In this document: piece by piece, positions 35,636 through 44,841 of the stretch
Layout of the letters: each line of letters starts with the position of its first letter
Numbering within the stretch: position 1 is the stretch's first letter
Source: Roseimaritima multifibrata
GTDB lineage: Bacteria; Planctomycetota; Planctomycetia; Pirellulales; Pirellulaceae
Direction: 5' to 3'
DNA: 64,000 nt
Assembly (NCBI RefSeq): GCF_007741495.1
Contig: NZ_CP036262.1
Span: forward strand, 1,116,001-1,180,000
Translations under genes and position numbers: made by a program
Notes under the pieces: generated by a model
What the model saw: only the letters and a program-made list of their open reading frames with translations
What the model was told of the DNA's origin: nothing
Databases searched by the model: none

Positions 35636-38041
35636 TTAGTCAAGTTTCACTGAACGCAGTCGCAGTGCGTTTGCGATCACCGAAACGCTACTGAAACTCA
35701 TCGCCGCCGCCGCGATCATCGGACTGAGCAGCAGTCCAAAGACGGGGTATAAAAGCCCTGCAGCGATAGGGATTCCCATCGCGTTGTAGACAAAGGCAAA
35801 GAACAGGTTTTGGCGGATATTGCTCATCGTTTTACGGCTTAGGTTCCCCGCAGCGGCGACACCACGCAGGTCGCCTCCGACAAGTGTTACGCCAGCCGAT
35901 TCGATCGCCACGCCTGTTCCTGTGCCCATCGCAATGCCAACGTTCGCTTCGGCAAGTGCGGGTGCATCATTGATTCCGTCACCGCACATTGCCACGATCT
36001 TGCCATCGTTTTTTAATTTGCGAACGAAGGCATGCTTGTCCTCAGGGGAGACGCCCGCGTGGAATTCATCGATGCCCAGTTTCGTGGCGACGGCTTTGGC
36101 CGTTGGTTCGGCATCGCCGGTTAGCATGATGACCTTCAGTCCCAGTTCATGTAGCGTTTGCAGCGCGTTCGGCGTGCTTTCTTTAATCGGGTCGGTGATC
36201 GCAAGGATTGCCGCAAGCTGATCGTCGATCGAGACAAAGACGACGGTTGCCCCTTCGGTTTGATGATTTTTCGCAGCGTTAAGACCAGCGTCGACTTCGG
36301 CCACGTTGTGCTGCTGCAGTAAATCGGTTTTGCCGATCAAGATCGTGTGGTCGTCGACGTGAGCTTGTACGCCTCCGCCGGTGATGCTCTTGAAATCGGT
36401 GGCTTCGTGTATTGGAAGGTCATCTGCTTTGGCGCGACGGACGACGGCGTCCGCGAGCGGGTGCTCGCTTTGTGCTTCGACGGATGCAGCTAAGATCAAC
36501 ACGTCGTCTTCACTCCATTTGCCGAATGTTTCGACGGCAGTGACGGCGGGCCGCCCTTGAGTCAGGGTGCCTGTCTTATCAACGACAATCGTGTCGACTT
36601 TTTCCATGACCTCCAGTACTTCCGCATTTTTGATCAGCACGCCTTCTTTGGCACCGCGACCGACACCGACCATTACGCTCATCGGTGTTGCCAGTCCCAG
36701 TGCACAGGGGCAGGCAATAATCAGAACCGCCACGGCGGCAACAAAAGCGTGAGCCAACTGCGGTTCGGGGCCCCACACCGCCCAGCCAATGAAGGCGGCG
36801 ATCGCGCACGCGATGACCGTTGGGACGAAGTAGCGTGCAACCACATCGACCAGTTTTTGAATCGGTGCACGACTTCGCTGGGCGTCGGCTACCATTTGTA
36901 CGATACGGTTCAGGACGGTGTCGCCTCCCACACCGATCGCCTCCATTACCAACGCGCCGGTCTGGTTAAGCGTCCCACCGGTGACCGAATCGCCTTCGGA
37001 TTTCTGAACCGGAATCGGCTCGCCCGTCAGCATCGACTCGTCAACGCTGCTTGACCCACTCATCACGCGTCCGTCAACCGGGACCTTCTCGCCAGGGCGG
37101 ACCCGCAATCGGTCGCCCTTGTGGACGGAATCTAATGCGACTTCTTCTTCACCGTTATCGCTGATTCGTGTGGCGGTTTCAGGGGCTAGCTGCATCAGTT
37201 CGCGAATCGCGCCGCCGGTCTGCTGGCGGGCTCGCAGTTCTAAGACTTGCCCTAGCAGTACTAAAGTAATGATTACCGCGGCGGCTTCGAAGTACAGCGG
37301 TGGAACTCCATTTTCAAAGAACGCCTCGGGAATCACGCCTGGCATTAACACGACGATCAGACTGAACAAATAGGCCGCCATCGTCCCGACCATGATTAGC
37401 GAGAACATGTTTAGGTTCATGCTGCGAAACGATTTAGCACCTCGTACTAAAAGAGGCCAACCCGCCGAAAAGACAACCGGTGTTGCAAGTGCCAGTTGCA
37501 GCCAACCAAACGCGGTGTTGCTCATCCAGTCTGCAACACGCAAGCCCAGCATTGGGCCCATCGCGATCACCAGCAGTGGCACAGACAGGGCGACTCCGAC
37601 CCAGAACCGCCGCTTCATGTCGTTGTACTGTTCGTCGTCACCATCGTTGGCGATGTCGACGAATTTCGGTTCCAAGTCCATGCCGCAAATCGGACAGTCG
37701 CCTGGACCGACTTGCTCGATTTCCAGGTGCATCGGGCAGGTATAGATCGCGGATGAATCTGCAGGCTGTGGTTTTTTAGCACTCACGTTGGTGGTTGAAG
37801 GACCATGTCCGCCGCAGCACGAGTGTTTGCCGCTTTCGTCCGCAGGCTGAGCGTCTTTATTTTCGCCGTCTTTTTTCGCTCGAGCCTCGAGGACTCCAGC
37901 GGGATCATCCTCGAATTTTTGTTGGCAGCCGGCACTGCAAAAGTAGTAGGTTTTACCTTGGTACTCGCTACTACGTGAATCGTGCGTCTTGACGGTCATT
38001 CCGCAGACGGGATCGGTGGCGGTGATCTGAATCGTAGCCAT
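35636..38041 (-). CDS. Heavy-metal (Cu+-type) P-type ATPase with YHS and HMBD modules
   Basis: An 801-residue inner-membrane pump. N-terminus: YHS domain (DPVCGMTV at 10, [12 protein letters not shown] at 32), a linker with HSCCGGHG, then a heavy-metal-binding HMBD ([21 protein letters not shown], about 100-121). The pump follows: TGEP actuator loop, [13 protein letters not shown] metal-binding helix (about 445), DKTGTLT phosphorylation site (about 487), HPLADAV and [10 protein letters not shown]. The CPC motif and module set fit Cu+ export. ATG 38041 is chosen because TAGGTATAAGA lies just before and the YHS begins at once; the frame is open 68 codons upstream. It is divergent from the Csp-like gene. 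Confidence 0.95.
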   Translation of the reverse strand: MATIQITATDPVCGMTVKTHDSRSSEYQGKTYYFCSAGCQQKFEDDPAGVLEARAKKDGENKDAQPADESGKHSCCGGHGPSTTNVSAKKPQPADSSAIYTCPMHLEIEQVGPGDCPICGMDLEPKFVDIANDGDDEQYNDMKRRFWVGVALSVPLLVIAMGPMLGLRVADWMSNTAFGWLQLALATPVVFSAGWPLLVRGAKSFRSMNLNMFSLIMVGTMAAYLFSLIVVLMPGVIPEAFFENGVPPLYFEAAAVIITLVLLGQVLELRARQQTGGAIRELMQLAPETATRISDNGEEEVALDSVHKGDRLRVRPGEKVPVDGRVMSGSSSVDESMLTGEPIPVQKSEGDSVTGGTLNQTGALVMEAIGVGGDTVLNRIVQMVADAQRSRAPIQKLVDVVARYFVPTVIACAIAAFIGWAVWGPEPQLAHAFVAAVAVLIIACPCALGLATPMSVMVGVGRGAKEGVLIKNAEVLEVMEKVDTIVVDKTGTLTQGRPAVTAVETFGKWSEDDVLILAASVEAQSEHPLADAVVRRAKADDLPIHEATDFKSITGGGVQAHVDDHTILIGKTDLLQQHNVAEVDAGLNAAKNHQTEGATVVFVSIDDQLAAILAITDPIKESTPNALQTLHELGLKVIMLTGDAEPTAKAVATKLGIDEFHAGVSPEDKHAFVRKLKNDGKIVAMCGDGINDAPALAEANVGIAMGTGTGVAIESAGVTLVGGDLRGVAAAGNLSRKTMSNIRQNLFFAFVYNAMGIPIAAGLLYPVFGLLLSPMIAAAAMSFSSVSVIANALRLRSVKLD

Positions 38042-38171
38042 TCTTATACCTATGCTGTCTTTCTGACGATGTTGAATATGCCCCGTAATGGTATGCAAGT
38101 TGCATTCCGTTTCAGCAGCGGCAACGGGGCCGCACCTTTTTCCGCTCGACGTTAGCGTCAGGAGACATCGA

Positions 38172-38504
38172 ATGAGTAACGCAACTGTAACCAAGCAAGA
38201 CTGTATCGAGAATTGCCAAGAATGCCGCACGACTCTTAATGACATGCTGACGGCAACCTGCCTTGCCGAAGGTGGCGATCATGTCGATCCATCACACGTT
38301 AAACTTATGCTGGACTGTGCCGCCGCGTGCAACGCATGTGTTGATTTTATGTCTCGCAACAGCGACTTTCATTCCCTTTACTGTAGAGCTTGCGCTGAAA
38401 TCTGTCAGGCCTGTGCGGACAGTTGCCTAAAAATTGGCGGCATGGAAACGTGCGTGGAATGCTGTCGTAGGTGTCATGAGAGCTGTTCAGCGATGGCGTC
38501 GTAG
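38172..38504 (+). CDS. Four-helix copper-storage (Csp-like) Cys-rich protein
   Basis: A 110-residue cytosolic protein with the Csp-type pattern of cysteines facing into a four-helix bundle: [57 protein letters not shown]. Such proteins store many Cu(I) ions. The starting ATG 38172 has AGGAG 7 bp upstream. It is divergent from the P-type ATPase, sharing the 130-bp spacer, so expression is probably linked. No signal peptide, so it is the cytosolic Csp3 type rather than Tat-exported Csp1. Confidence 0.9.
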   Translation: MSNATVTKQDCIENCQECRTTLNDMLTATCLAEGGDHVDPSHVKLMLDCAAACNACVDFMSRNSDFHSLYCRACAEICQACADSCLKIGGMETCVECCRRCHESCSAMAS

Positions 38505-38623
38505 TGACGTCGGAAATCCGAATGTCCTGATCACCGGCAGAGGAAACCATCGCGACGCTAGTACGCCCCTCGTAAATTCCGGTTGCGACGTCGGCGGCGT
38601 TTCTACTTCCGAATTTGGGCCAG

Positions 38624-39055
38624 TTAGAACGCTGGCGGGGTAACGCCGTGATCCTTCAGGGCTGCCAGGTATTTTTCCGGATCGGCAAGCAATTTCTTTT
38701 CGCATCCCGAACAGCAGATGAAGACGGCTTTGCCTTCGACGTTAATCTTTTCCGGCGTGCCCATCGTGCCAAGCATCTCGGCGGTGACAGGGCAAATGTG
38801 CTGGGCCATTGCCAATTTATGGTCCTCCGGCGACAGTCCCTTCAGCTCGGGCATCTTTTCAGTCATCGGCGACGTCCCCGTTTCGGAGGCGTTCACATGG
38901 AGGTCATGGTCAGCCGGTTCATCGCTGTTCGGCGTTGCTGGTGACGCGAGCTTGTCGGGATCGGGCGAACTACAGCCGTAAACCCCCAAGAGGAAAACAC
39001 CAAGTAGGATAGGGATGAATAACGCACCCCGGGTGGGGGGAAGTGTTGAACGCAT
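38624..39055 (-). CDS. Lipoprotein with CPV-CC metal-binding domain
   Basis: A 143-residue protein: lipobox at LLGVYGCSS (Cys near 28), Asp/Ser-rich spacer with His and Met, then one domain ICPVTAEMLGTMG ... AVFICCSGCEKKLLADPEKYL. The same CPV...CC-x-GC domain occurs three times in the secreted protein at 48759-49910. It resembles YHS domains, which bind metal. Start chosen at the signal peptide (ATG 39055, AGG upstream). Convergent with the Csp-like gene. Confidence 0.8.
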   Translation of the reverse strand: MRSTLPPTRGALFIPILLGVFLLGVYGCSSPDPDKLASPATPNSDEPADHDLHVNASETGTSPMTEKMPELKGLSPEDHKLAMAQHICPVTAEMLGTMGTPEKINVEGKAVFICCSGCEKKLLADPEKYLAALKDHGVTPPAF

Positions 39056-39263
39056 CTCGGTTGCCTGTGTGAAAAAGGGGAGGTTGGTGGTTCGGTAGTC
39101 CACCAATTCAGATGCATAGCAGTGCGGTTTCTTCGTGATTCGCCGAATTTAGTTCGCTATTCGGTCAGAATTCTTCTTTTTGCGTCGAAGATGCGAAGAA
39201 ACGAGCCGGTCGAGCATCCAAACCTGTGTATGTAAAACTTCCCTCTGACTGAGTGAGCGGGTC

Positions 39264-40163
39264 ATGTCAACCAACGATTGCCAATCGATGCAGCTTCTGC
39301 TGTCGGCCTACCACGACGGTGAGCTATCGACTGCGCAGTCCAAGACCGTCGCGAAACATATTGAATCGTGCACCGTCTGTACGGAAGAGCTACGTCAGTT
39401 TGTGTCGCTTGGAGCGGTTTTTAGTCAGTCCCCAGTGCCGGCAACCCCAGCGGGGATCTGGCAAAAAATCGAAGCCGAGTTACCGAGGGCTGTCGAGCCC
39501 GTGTCGCCGTCGCGTCGATTTGGAGACTGGTTTCGACAGTCTTCTTATGGGCCGGCAATCGCTTCAACGGCCGCTTCAATTTTGGTGCTGGTGGGGCTGG
39601 GGATTTGGTATGGCGGAGAAGTCGATCATGCGGGGAGTGGTGGCAGGATGGCGATGCCGTCGCATGGTGAAATGCCGATGGATCCCGACCACATGAAAGA
39701 GTTTGCCGGAGTGATGGATGATTACTTGCAACAACTTTCTACAAACCCAGATCAAGCTGAGCAGATGCTGTTGGCAAAATACCACGGCGAGAAAGTCGAC
39801 GCGGAGTCTGCGGTACGGCTAGTTGGCTATCGCCCGATTGTCTCAGGAGGGTTGCCAGACGGTTATTCGCTCGCGTCAACGAGTGTCCTGGAGATGCCAT
39901 GTTGCACTTGTGTCAAAGCCGTCTGTAAACGCAATGATGGTTCAACGTTGGTGCTTTTCGAGCACGATGACGAAGAGGCAGCATGGTTTGGCAATCGACC
40001 TTCCAGCATGGCCAAGTGCGGTGACAAGAGCTGCTGCCTAGTGGATCTGGATTCCAGTATCGCAGCGACCTGGAAGCAAGGGACAAGAAGCGTGACCGCG
40101 GTGGGAGTGCGAGATGCAGAGGAAGTGGCGAGGTTAGTGGACTGGTTGGGGAAAGGGATTTAG
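39264..40163 (+). CDS. Membrane anti-sigma factor with putative metal-sensing C-domain
   Basis: A 299-residue protein. N-terminal zf-HC2 anti-sigma motif: YHDGEL, AKHIESCTVCTEEL (HxxxCxxC). One membrane helix (about 93-115). The periplasmic part has Met/His-rich RMAMPSHGEMPMDPDHM, then PCCTCVKAVCKR and KCGDKSCCLV. The paired cysteines and Met/His cluster suggest copper sensing (inference). It is followed by a repeat element and an ECF sigma factor; in most pairs the sigma gene comes first, so the order is unusual. The likely mechanism is release of the sigma factor on metal binding. Confidence 0.8.
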   Translation: MSTNDCQSMQLLLSAYHDGELSTAQSKTVAKHIESCTVCTEELRQFVSLGAVFSQSPVPATPAGIWQKIEAELPRAVEPVSPSRRFGDWFRQSSYGPAIASTAASILVLVGLGIWYGGEVDHAGSGGRMAMPSHGEMPMDPDHMKEFAGVMDDYLQQLSTNPDQAEQMLLAKYHGEKVDAESAVRLVGYRPIVSGGLPDGYSLASTSVLEMPCCTCVKAVCKRNDGSTLVLFEHDDEEAAWFGNRPSSMAKCGDKSCCLVDLDSSIAATWKQGTRSVTAVGVRDAEEVARLVDWLGKGI

Positions 40164-40174
40164 CGGGGGAGTGG

Positions 40175-40490
40175 TGGAGACAAGGAGACGAGGAGACGAG
40201 GAGACGAGGAGACACGGAGACACGGAGACACGGAGACAAGGAGACAAGGAGACAAGGAGTGAAGGAGTGAAGGAGTGAAGGAGTGAAGGAGTGAAAAGGA
40301 TGTGCTGAGGAAGGTTTGAGGTTGAGCGTGGTTGTCTTATGAGCTGGCTTTTGTTCGATTCTTCCGGCTCCCAGCTCCCAGCTCCCGGCTCCCGGCTCCC
40401 GACTCCCAGCTCCCAGCTCCCAGCTCCCGGTTCCCGGCTCCCGGCTCCCGGCTCCCGACTCCCGACTCCCAACTCCCAACTCCCAACTCC
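40175..40490 (+). repeat. Satellite element A (purine arm - core - pyrimidine arm)
   Basis: Left arm 40175-40300 of 8-bp units (GGAGACRA, then GGAGTGAA), core 40301-40332 (TGTGCTGAGGAAGGTTTGAG, GTTGAGCGTGGT) and right arm 40366-40490 of 7-bp units (GGCTCCC, CAGCTCC, GACTCCC, AACTCCC). It starts 12 bp after the anti-sigma stop. Confidence 0.9.
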
Positions 40491-40515
40491 TCGGGTATTG
40501 CTTAGAACGGTGGCG

Positions 40516-41172
40516 ATGGCGTTTATGGATGATGAGTCTTCTTTTGATTTAATTGACGACCCGACGGTACTAGCTGGTGCGGTTGGCGATCGCCGTGCGC
40601 TCCGTGAGATCTATGAAGCGACTTCGGATCGAGTCTTTGGCTTGATGGTCCGCATGGTCGGCATTCAAGATGCAGAAGACCTGACACAGCATGTCTTCGT
40701 GCATGCGTTTTCTAAACTCCATCAATTCAGCGGTGAGGCAAAGTTCGAGACTTGGCTGTACCGATTGGCGACCAACGAGGCCCTGCAGTATCTGCGCCGT
40801 GAGAAGCGTCGGCGAACGAGTGAGTTGGTCGTCGAGCCAACAACCCAGCAACCGGATCTTGTCGTGCAAGAGGAACGAGCCAGCCAAGTTCACCAAGCAC
40901 TAGCCGCCCTCGATCCCGAACTCCGTGCCATCTTCATACTCAAGGAGGAGAACCAACTCTCCTACCAAGAAATCGCAGCAACCCTCAAAATCCCCGAAGG
41001 AACCGTAGGGTCAAGATTGAATCGAGCAAGAAGGGAGTTGAAGCGGTTGTTGGGAGACGCGGAGACAGGGAGACAGGGAGACAGGGAGACAGGGAGACAG
41101 GGAGACAGGGAGACAGGGAGACAGGGAGACAGGGAGACAGGGAGACAGGGAGTGAAGGGAGTGAAGGAGTGA
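40516..41172 (+). CDS. ECF RNA polymerase sigma factor
   Basis: A 218-residue sigma-70 family protein. Region 2: LREIYEATSDRVFGLMVRM, DAEDLTQHVFVHAF and FETWLYRLATNEALQYLRR. Region 4: LDPELRAIFILKEENQLSYQ, IAATLKIPEGTVGSRLNRARRELK. Start 40516 is my choice; an upstream GTG at 40510 is possible. The last about 40 residues (TGRQGDRETGRQGD repeated, ending GVKE) come from an 8-bp satellite that also supplies the stop codon, so they are extra to the fold. Probably regulated by the upstream anti-sigma factor. Confidence 0.9.
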   Translation: MAFMDDESSFDLIDDPTVLAGAVGDRRALREIYEATSDRVFGLMVRMVGIQDAEDLTQHVFVHAFSKLHQFSGEAKFETWLYRLATNEALQYLRREKRRRTSELVVEPTTQQPDLVVQEERASQVHQALAALDPELRAIFILKEENQLSYQEIAATLKIPEGTVGSRLNRARRELKRLLGDAETGRQGDRETGRQGDRETGRQGDRETGRQGVKGVKE

Positions 41173-41353
41173 AGGAGAGAAGGAGAGAAGGAGAGGATGT
41201 GCTGAGGAAGGTTTGAGATTGAGGGTGGTTGCCCGGTGAGGTTGCTTTTGTTCAAGGCTCCCAACTCCCAACTCCCAACTCCTTGTCTCCTTGTCTCCTT
41301 GTCTCCTTGTCTCCTTGTCTCCTTGTCTCCTTGTCTCCTTGTCTCCTTGTCTC
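41052..41353 (+). repeat. Satellite element B (purine arm - core - pyrimidine arm)
   Basis: Left arm 41052-41197 (GGGAGACA, GGAGTGAA), core 41198-41230 (TGTGCTGAGGAAGGTTTGAG, ATTGAGGGTGGT), then right arm 41256-41353 (AACTCCC three times, CTTGTCTC about nine times). The left arm overlaps the end of the sigma factor gene. The core matches element A. Confidence 0.9.
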
Positions 41354-41427
41354 GCTAACTCCATGGCGTTGGAAAGGCTTGTAGTTACAATAGAGAAATC
41401 ACGGGTATTCCTTTTGGAAAGATTGTT

Positions 41428-41991
41428 GTGAGTATTTTCCCTTCTATTCGTACTGCTGTTAGCATTTGTCTGATCGCTGCTTTGGTGATTCAGCCGATGG
41501 CGATGCTGGCTGCGCAGGGGATGTGTGATCGGGGGGCTGCTGGAGTTTGCTGTGCGTCTGATGCTGCTTGCACTGGCTGCAAGTGCTGCGACGTGGGGGG
41601 CGAAGGCTCTCTTCGTGGGTGCTGCGGGGATAGTGAAGCGGCTGCCGATGGTTGTGGCACGCCGCTGAAAACTCGATGGGCGGTGGGTGACTCCTGCGGA
41701 GAATTTACTGCTGCCTTGTCGGAGCCACCGGCGAGTGACGATGATGCGTTGATGCCTGAATCGGATGCTGTGTCGGCTTGTATGTGTGGCATTCGTTCCG
41801 AGCCCGCTGCGCCGTTGCCTCATCGTGCTCCCGAACTGTTGGTTCGCAGTCTTGTGGTCATCGCTTACTTGGATCATGTCGACACGTCTGGCGATTCTTC
41901 GATTCGACCAGACCGTGCCACGTCTCGATTGCCTATCGGCGATATCTCGCCACATTTCTCACAGCGAGTTCTGTGCATCTGGCGGATCTGA
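41428..41991 (+). CDS. Secreted Cys-rich protein
   Basis: A 187-residue protein with signal peptide (AVSICLIAALVIQPMAMLAAQG) and a dense Cys core (VCCASDAACTGCKCCDVG, RGCCGDSEAAADGCG, SACMCGIR). The C-terminus (SLVVIAYLDHVDT to SQRVLCIWRI) is uncharged and conserved-looking. The start is GTG 41428 with GGAAAG upstream. It lies between the sigma factor and RND adaptor genes, so a role in metal binding is likely but not shown. Confidence 0.65.
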   Translation: MSIFPSIRTAVSICLIAALVIQPMAMLAAQGMCDRGAAGVCCASDAACTGCKCCDVGGEGSLRGCCGDSEAAADGCGTPLKTRWAVGDSCGEFTAALSEPPASDDDALMPESDAVSACMCGIRSEPAAPLPHRAPELLVRSLVVIAYLDHVDTSGDSSIRPDRATSRLPIGDISPHFSQRVLCIWRI

Positions 41992-42146
41992 TCCCGTCAT
42001 CTTAGGAGCTCTGCGCGCTCGCAGGTCTTCACTCTCAAATTGGTTTTCAAGCAAGTGACGCTGCGCGCTCATTTGGTTCAAAGCTATTCCAATTGAAACC
42101 ATGCCCGGATCGGCACCAATAGGTGCTGGTCGTTGTGAGAACAATC

Positions 42147-44330
42147 ATGAATCAAGATAAATCAAAAACGCCCGATGGCGGAGTGGGGGAGAGGGGAGTG
42201 GAGGAGTTGGGAGTGGAGGAGAGGGGGAGACAAGGAGACAAGGAGTTGGGAGCAGTTGTGGACGAAGGTCTCTCCGTTTCTCACCCTGCTCCCACCTCCC
42301 CTGCTCCCAGCTCCCTTACTCCCACCTCCCCTACTCCCATCTCAAACTCCGCGTCACGACGTTGGCTGGTGCGTACTGTTTCGCAGGCGGGGGCGGTTGT
42401 GGTTGCGGCGGCGTTGATCTTTTTTTTGCTGGGCGTTGCACAGCGGACGGAGTGGCTGACTGCTGGTGGTCAGAGTGAGACAGTCGCTGCTGAGGGTGGC
42501 GAGGCGAAGCGTTACATATGTCCCATGATGTGTACGCCACCGACGACGGAGCCAGGTCGTTGTCCTGTTTGTGCTATGGAGTTGGTCGAAGCGACCGGCG
42601 GTGGAGGCGGCGACGGGATCTCGGTCACGATAGAACCCTCCGCTCGACGTTTGGTCGGTATTCAAACCGCGATGTCCAAGACGGGCGAGGTTAATCGAAC
42701 CATTCGCACAATCGGCTCGATCGATTTCGATGAAAGCCGGCTCTCGACCATCAGCGCTTACTTCGACGGCCGCTTGGAAAAAATGTACGCCAACTACGCG
42801 GGCGTGAAAGTTAACGAAGGGGATGACTTGGCGCTGATCTACAGCCCTCAGATCTACACCGCGCAAGCCGAATTTGTTGCCAGTATGAACAGCGATGGCA
42901 AAATCGGACGTTTCCAAATTTCCGGCGGTGATCTCCATGAAATGGCTGGCGAGAAACTGACCGAATTGGGGATGACGCAAGGCCAGATTGATGAACTCGC
43001 GAAGTCCGGCAAGCCGGTGTCGCGGATTCGCATCAAGTCGCCTCAAAGTGGAACCGTGATCGAAAAATCAGCGTTCGAGGGGGACTATGTGACAACCGGC
43101 AGCAAACTGTATCGCGTTGCCGATCTAAGTACCGTGTGGCTGATGCTGGACCTGTTTCCCGACGACGCATCCGCGGTTCGATTTGGTCAACAAGTCGAAG
43201 CCGAGATTCAATCCGCGCCGGGGGAAGTCTTTACCGGACGAGTTGCCTTTATCGATCCGGTAGTGAATCCAACGACCCGGACCGTTCGTGTTCGAGTCGA
43301 GATATTGAACTTTGATGGTAAGTTGCGGCCGGGTGATTACGCCACCGCTCGAGTCACCGTTCCTGCGATCCCGATGGCGAAGGTCTATGACCCGGCGCTT
43401 GCAAACAAATTCATCAGCCCCATGCATCCTCAAGTTATTCGAGACGAGGCGGGAGACTGTCCTTTGTGTGATATGGCGCTGGTGCCGACTTCGCAGCTTG
43501 GGTTTTCGTCCGATCCGTTGCCAGCTCAGCAGGTCGTAACGGTCCCACGTGATGCGGTTTTGCTTGCCGGCGAGAATAGTGTGATCTACGTCGAAACCGA
43601 ACCGGGACGTTTCGAGATTCGCCGAGTCACTATTGGTCCGATGAACCGAACCGAAGCGGTGATCGTCGAAGGTTTGTCCGCGGGCGAGAAGGTGGCGACA
43701 GGAGGCAATTTCTTGATCGATTCGCAAATGCAATTGGCCGGCAATCCGTCGTTGCTCGATCCTTCCAAAGCCCCCTCGTATCCCCCGGGGCCGCTTGAAA
43801 CTCCCGAATCCAATCCGGTCACGCTGACAAGCGATACCGGCGATTTGGTGGACCGGACCTACGACGCCTACTTTGAAATTCAACGAGCGATGGCGGCTGA
43901 CCAAACACCACCTCCAGTAGCGCTGAGCGGACTGATCGAAGGACTTCGTGAACTGGAAACATCTGCCCACGTTCCCGATGAAGCTCAGCGCAGGTACGCC
44001 GCTGCAAGGCGGTCCGCAAGAGGAATGGAAGGCTCGTTGGAAGCCGCAAGAGCATCTTACCGCAGCGTCAGTCACGCACTGTTGCAAGCCGCCGTGGTTG
44101 CTCGAGGCCCCAAGACGGCCGCGAACCTAACGCACTACTACTGCCCAATGGTTCCCGGCGGAGGAGGGGATTGGATGCAGCCAGGGGGAGAGTTGGCGAA
44201 CCCGTATTGGGGCGCTGAGATGCTGAGGTGCGGGGAGGTTGTGGGGGAGTTGGGAAGACAAGGAGACACGGAGAGGGGGAGAGTGGGAGTCGTTGAAGAT
44301 GGATTAAACGGAGAAGAATCTAATGAGTGA
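42147..44330 (+). CDS. RND efflux adaptor (Cus/Czc type) with HMBD modules
   Basis: A 727-residue periplasmic adaptor. Membrane anchor near 75-95 (GAVVVAAALIFFLLGVA). HMBD 1: YICPMMCTPPTTEPGRCPVC (about 122-141). Membrane-fusion core: GIQTAMSKTGEVNRTIRTIG, EGDYVTTGSKLYRVADLSTV, TRTVRVRVEILN. A second HMBD-like motif, FISPMHPQV ... CPLCDMALVP, sits inside (about 420-447). A CPM motif near 655 completes a Cys/Met-rich C-terminus. The N-terminal 55 residues after MNQDKSKTPD and the last 30 come from satellite sequence. It should pass metal to the RND pump encoded 530 bp later, separated by an S23 gene. Confidence 0.92.
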   Translation: MNQDKSKTPDGGVGERGVEELGVEERGRQGDKELGAVVDEGLSVSHPAPTSPAPSSLTPTSPTPISNSASRRWLVRTVSQAGAVVVAAALIFFLLGVAQRTEWLTAGGQSETVAAEGGEAKRYICPMMCTPPTTEPGRCPVCAMELVEATGGGGGDGISVTIEPSARRLVGIQTAMSKTGEVNRTIRTIGSIDFDESRLSTISAYFDGRLEKMYANYAGVKVNEGDDLALIYSPQIYTAQAEFVASMNSDGKIGRFQISGGDLHEMAGEKLTELGMTQGQIDELAKSGKPVSRIRIKSPQSGTVIEKSAFEGDYVTTGSKLYRVADLSTVWLMLDLFPDDASAVRFGQQVEAEIQSAPGEVFTGRVAFIDPVVNPTTRTVRVRVEILNFDGKLRPGDYATARVTVPAIPMAKVYDPALANKFISPMHPQVIRDEAGDCPLCDMALVPTSQLGFSSDPLPAQQVVTVPRDAVLLAGENSVIYVETEPGRFEIRRVTIGPMNRTEAVIVEGLSAGEKVATGGNFLIDSQMQLAGNPSLLDPSKAPSYPPGPLETPESNPVTLTSDTGDLVDRTYDAYFEIQRAMAADQTPPPVALSGLIEGLRELETSAHVPDEAQRRYAAARRSARGMEGSLEAARASYRSVSHALLQAAVVARGPKTAANLTHYYCPMVPGGGGDWMQPGGELANPYWGAEMLRCGEVVGELGRQGDTERGRVGVVEDGLNGEESNE
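42178..42350 (+). repeat. Satellite element E inside RND adaptor gene
   Basis: A purine arm (42178-42250; GGAGTGGGGG, GGAGGAGTTGGGAGTG, GGGAGACAAGGAG), about 38 bp of different sequence, then a pyrimidine arm (42289-42350; CTCCCACCTCCC, CTCCCAGCTCCC). Both arms are translated, giving a Gly/Val/Glu-rich then Pro/Ser/Thr-rich linker. Confidence 0.85.
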
Positions 44331-44841
44331 CCGGATCTACAGTCATCGAGACTTAATCGTCTATCAAAAATCATTTTCAGCAGGAAAGCGGATTTTTGAA
44401 TTGTCGAAATCATTCCCACGCGAGGAAATGTTTGCATTGACTGATCAAATGCGACGTTCGTCTCGGAGTGTCAGTGCCAATATCGCTGAAGCTTGGCGAA
44501 AGCGACGTTACGTAAAGCACTTCGCCAGCACGCTAAATATCGCTGAGGGGGAGGCAGCCGAGACCCAAGTGTGGATCGAATACGCAGCTGCCCATGGCTA
44601 TCTTGATCAGCAAACGGCCAAGCAAGCAAATGAATTCTACGACGAAATCTTACGGATGATCGTTTCGATGATTGTCGCTCCGGAAAAGTGGTGCGTCGGT
44701 AAAGGAGGCAGCGGAAGGAACCGTGAGAACGATGAGCTTAAGACGAAGGAAGAGCTGTCTGTGTATTCCAGTGTAGAAGCTCCGCTCATCGATCAATCAG
44801 AACTGCTCTCCCTGTCTCCCCCTCTCCGTGTCTCCTTGTCT
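44256..44841 (+). mobile_element. S23-gene cassette bounded by 27-bp perfect inverted repeats
   Basis: 44256-44282 and 44815-44841 are exact reverse complements, 27 bp each, both written in the island's satellite alphabet (GACAAGGAGACACGG, GGGGGAGA). Most of a four-helix-bundle S23-type gene lies between them. I read the whole as an inserted cassette; no transposase is present, so mobility is inference. Confidence 0.6.

Noticed and set aside
40134-40479. Minus-strand frames with [15 protein letters not shown] peptides
   Set aside because: They are the satellite arms read on the other strand, not genes. The same applies to frames at 48497-48736 and 49872-50188.
40339-40515. N-terminal extension of the sigma factor frame through element A
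   Set aside because: It translates satellite DNA (QLPAPGSRLPTPSSQ-type) with no ribosome site; the conserved protein begins at about 40516.
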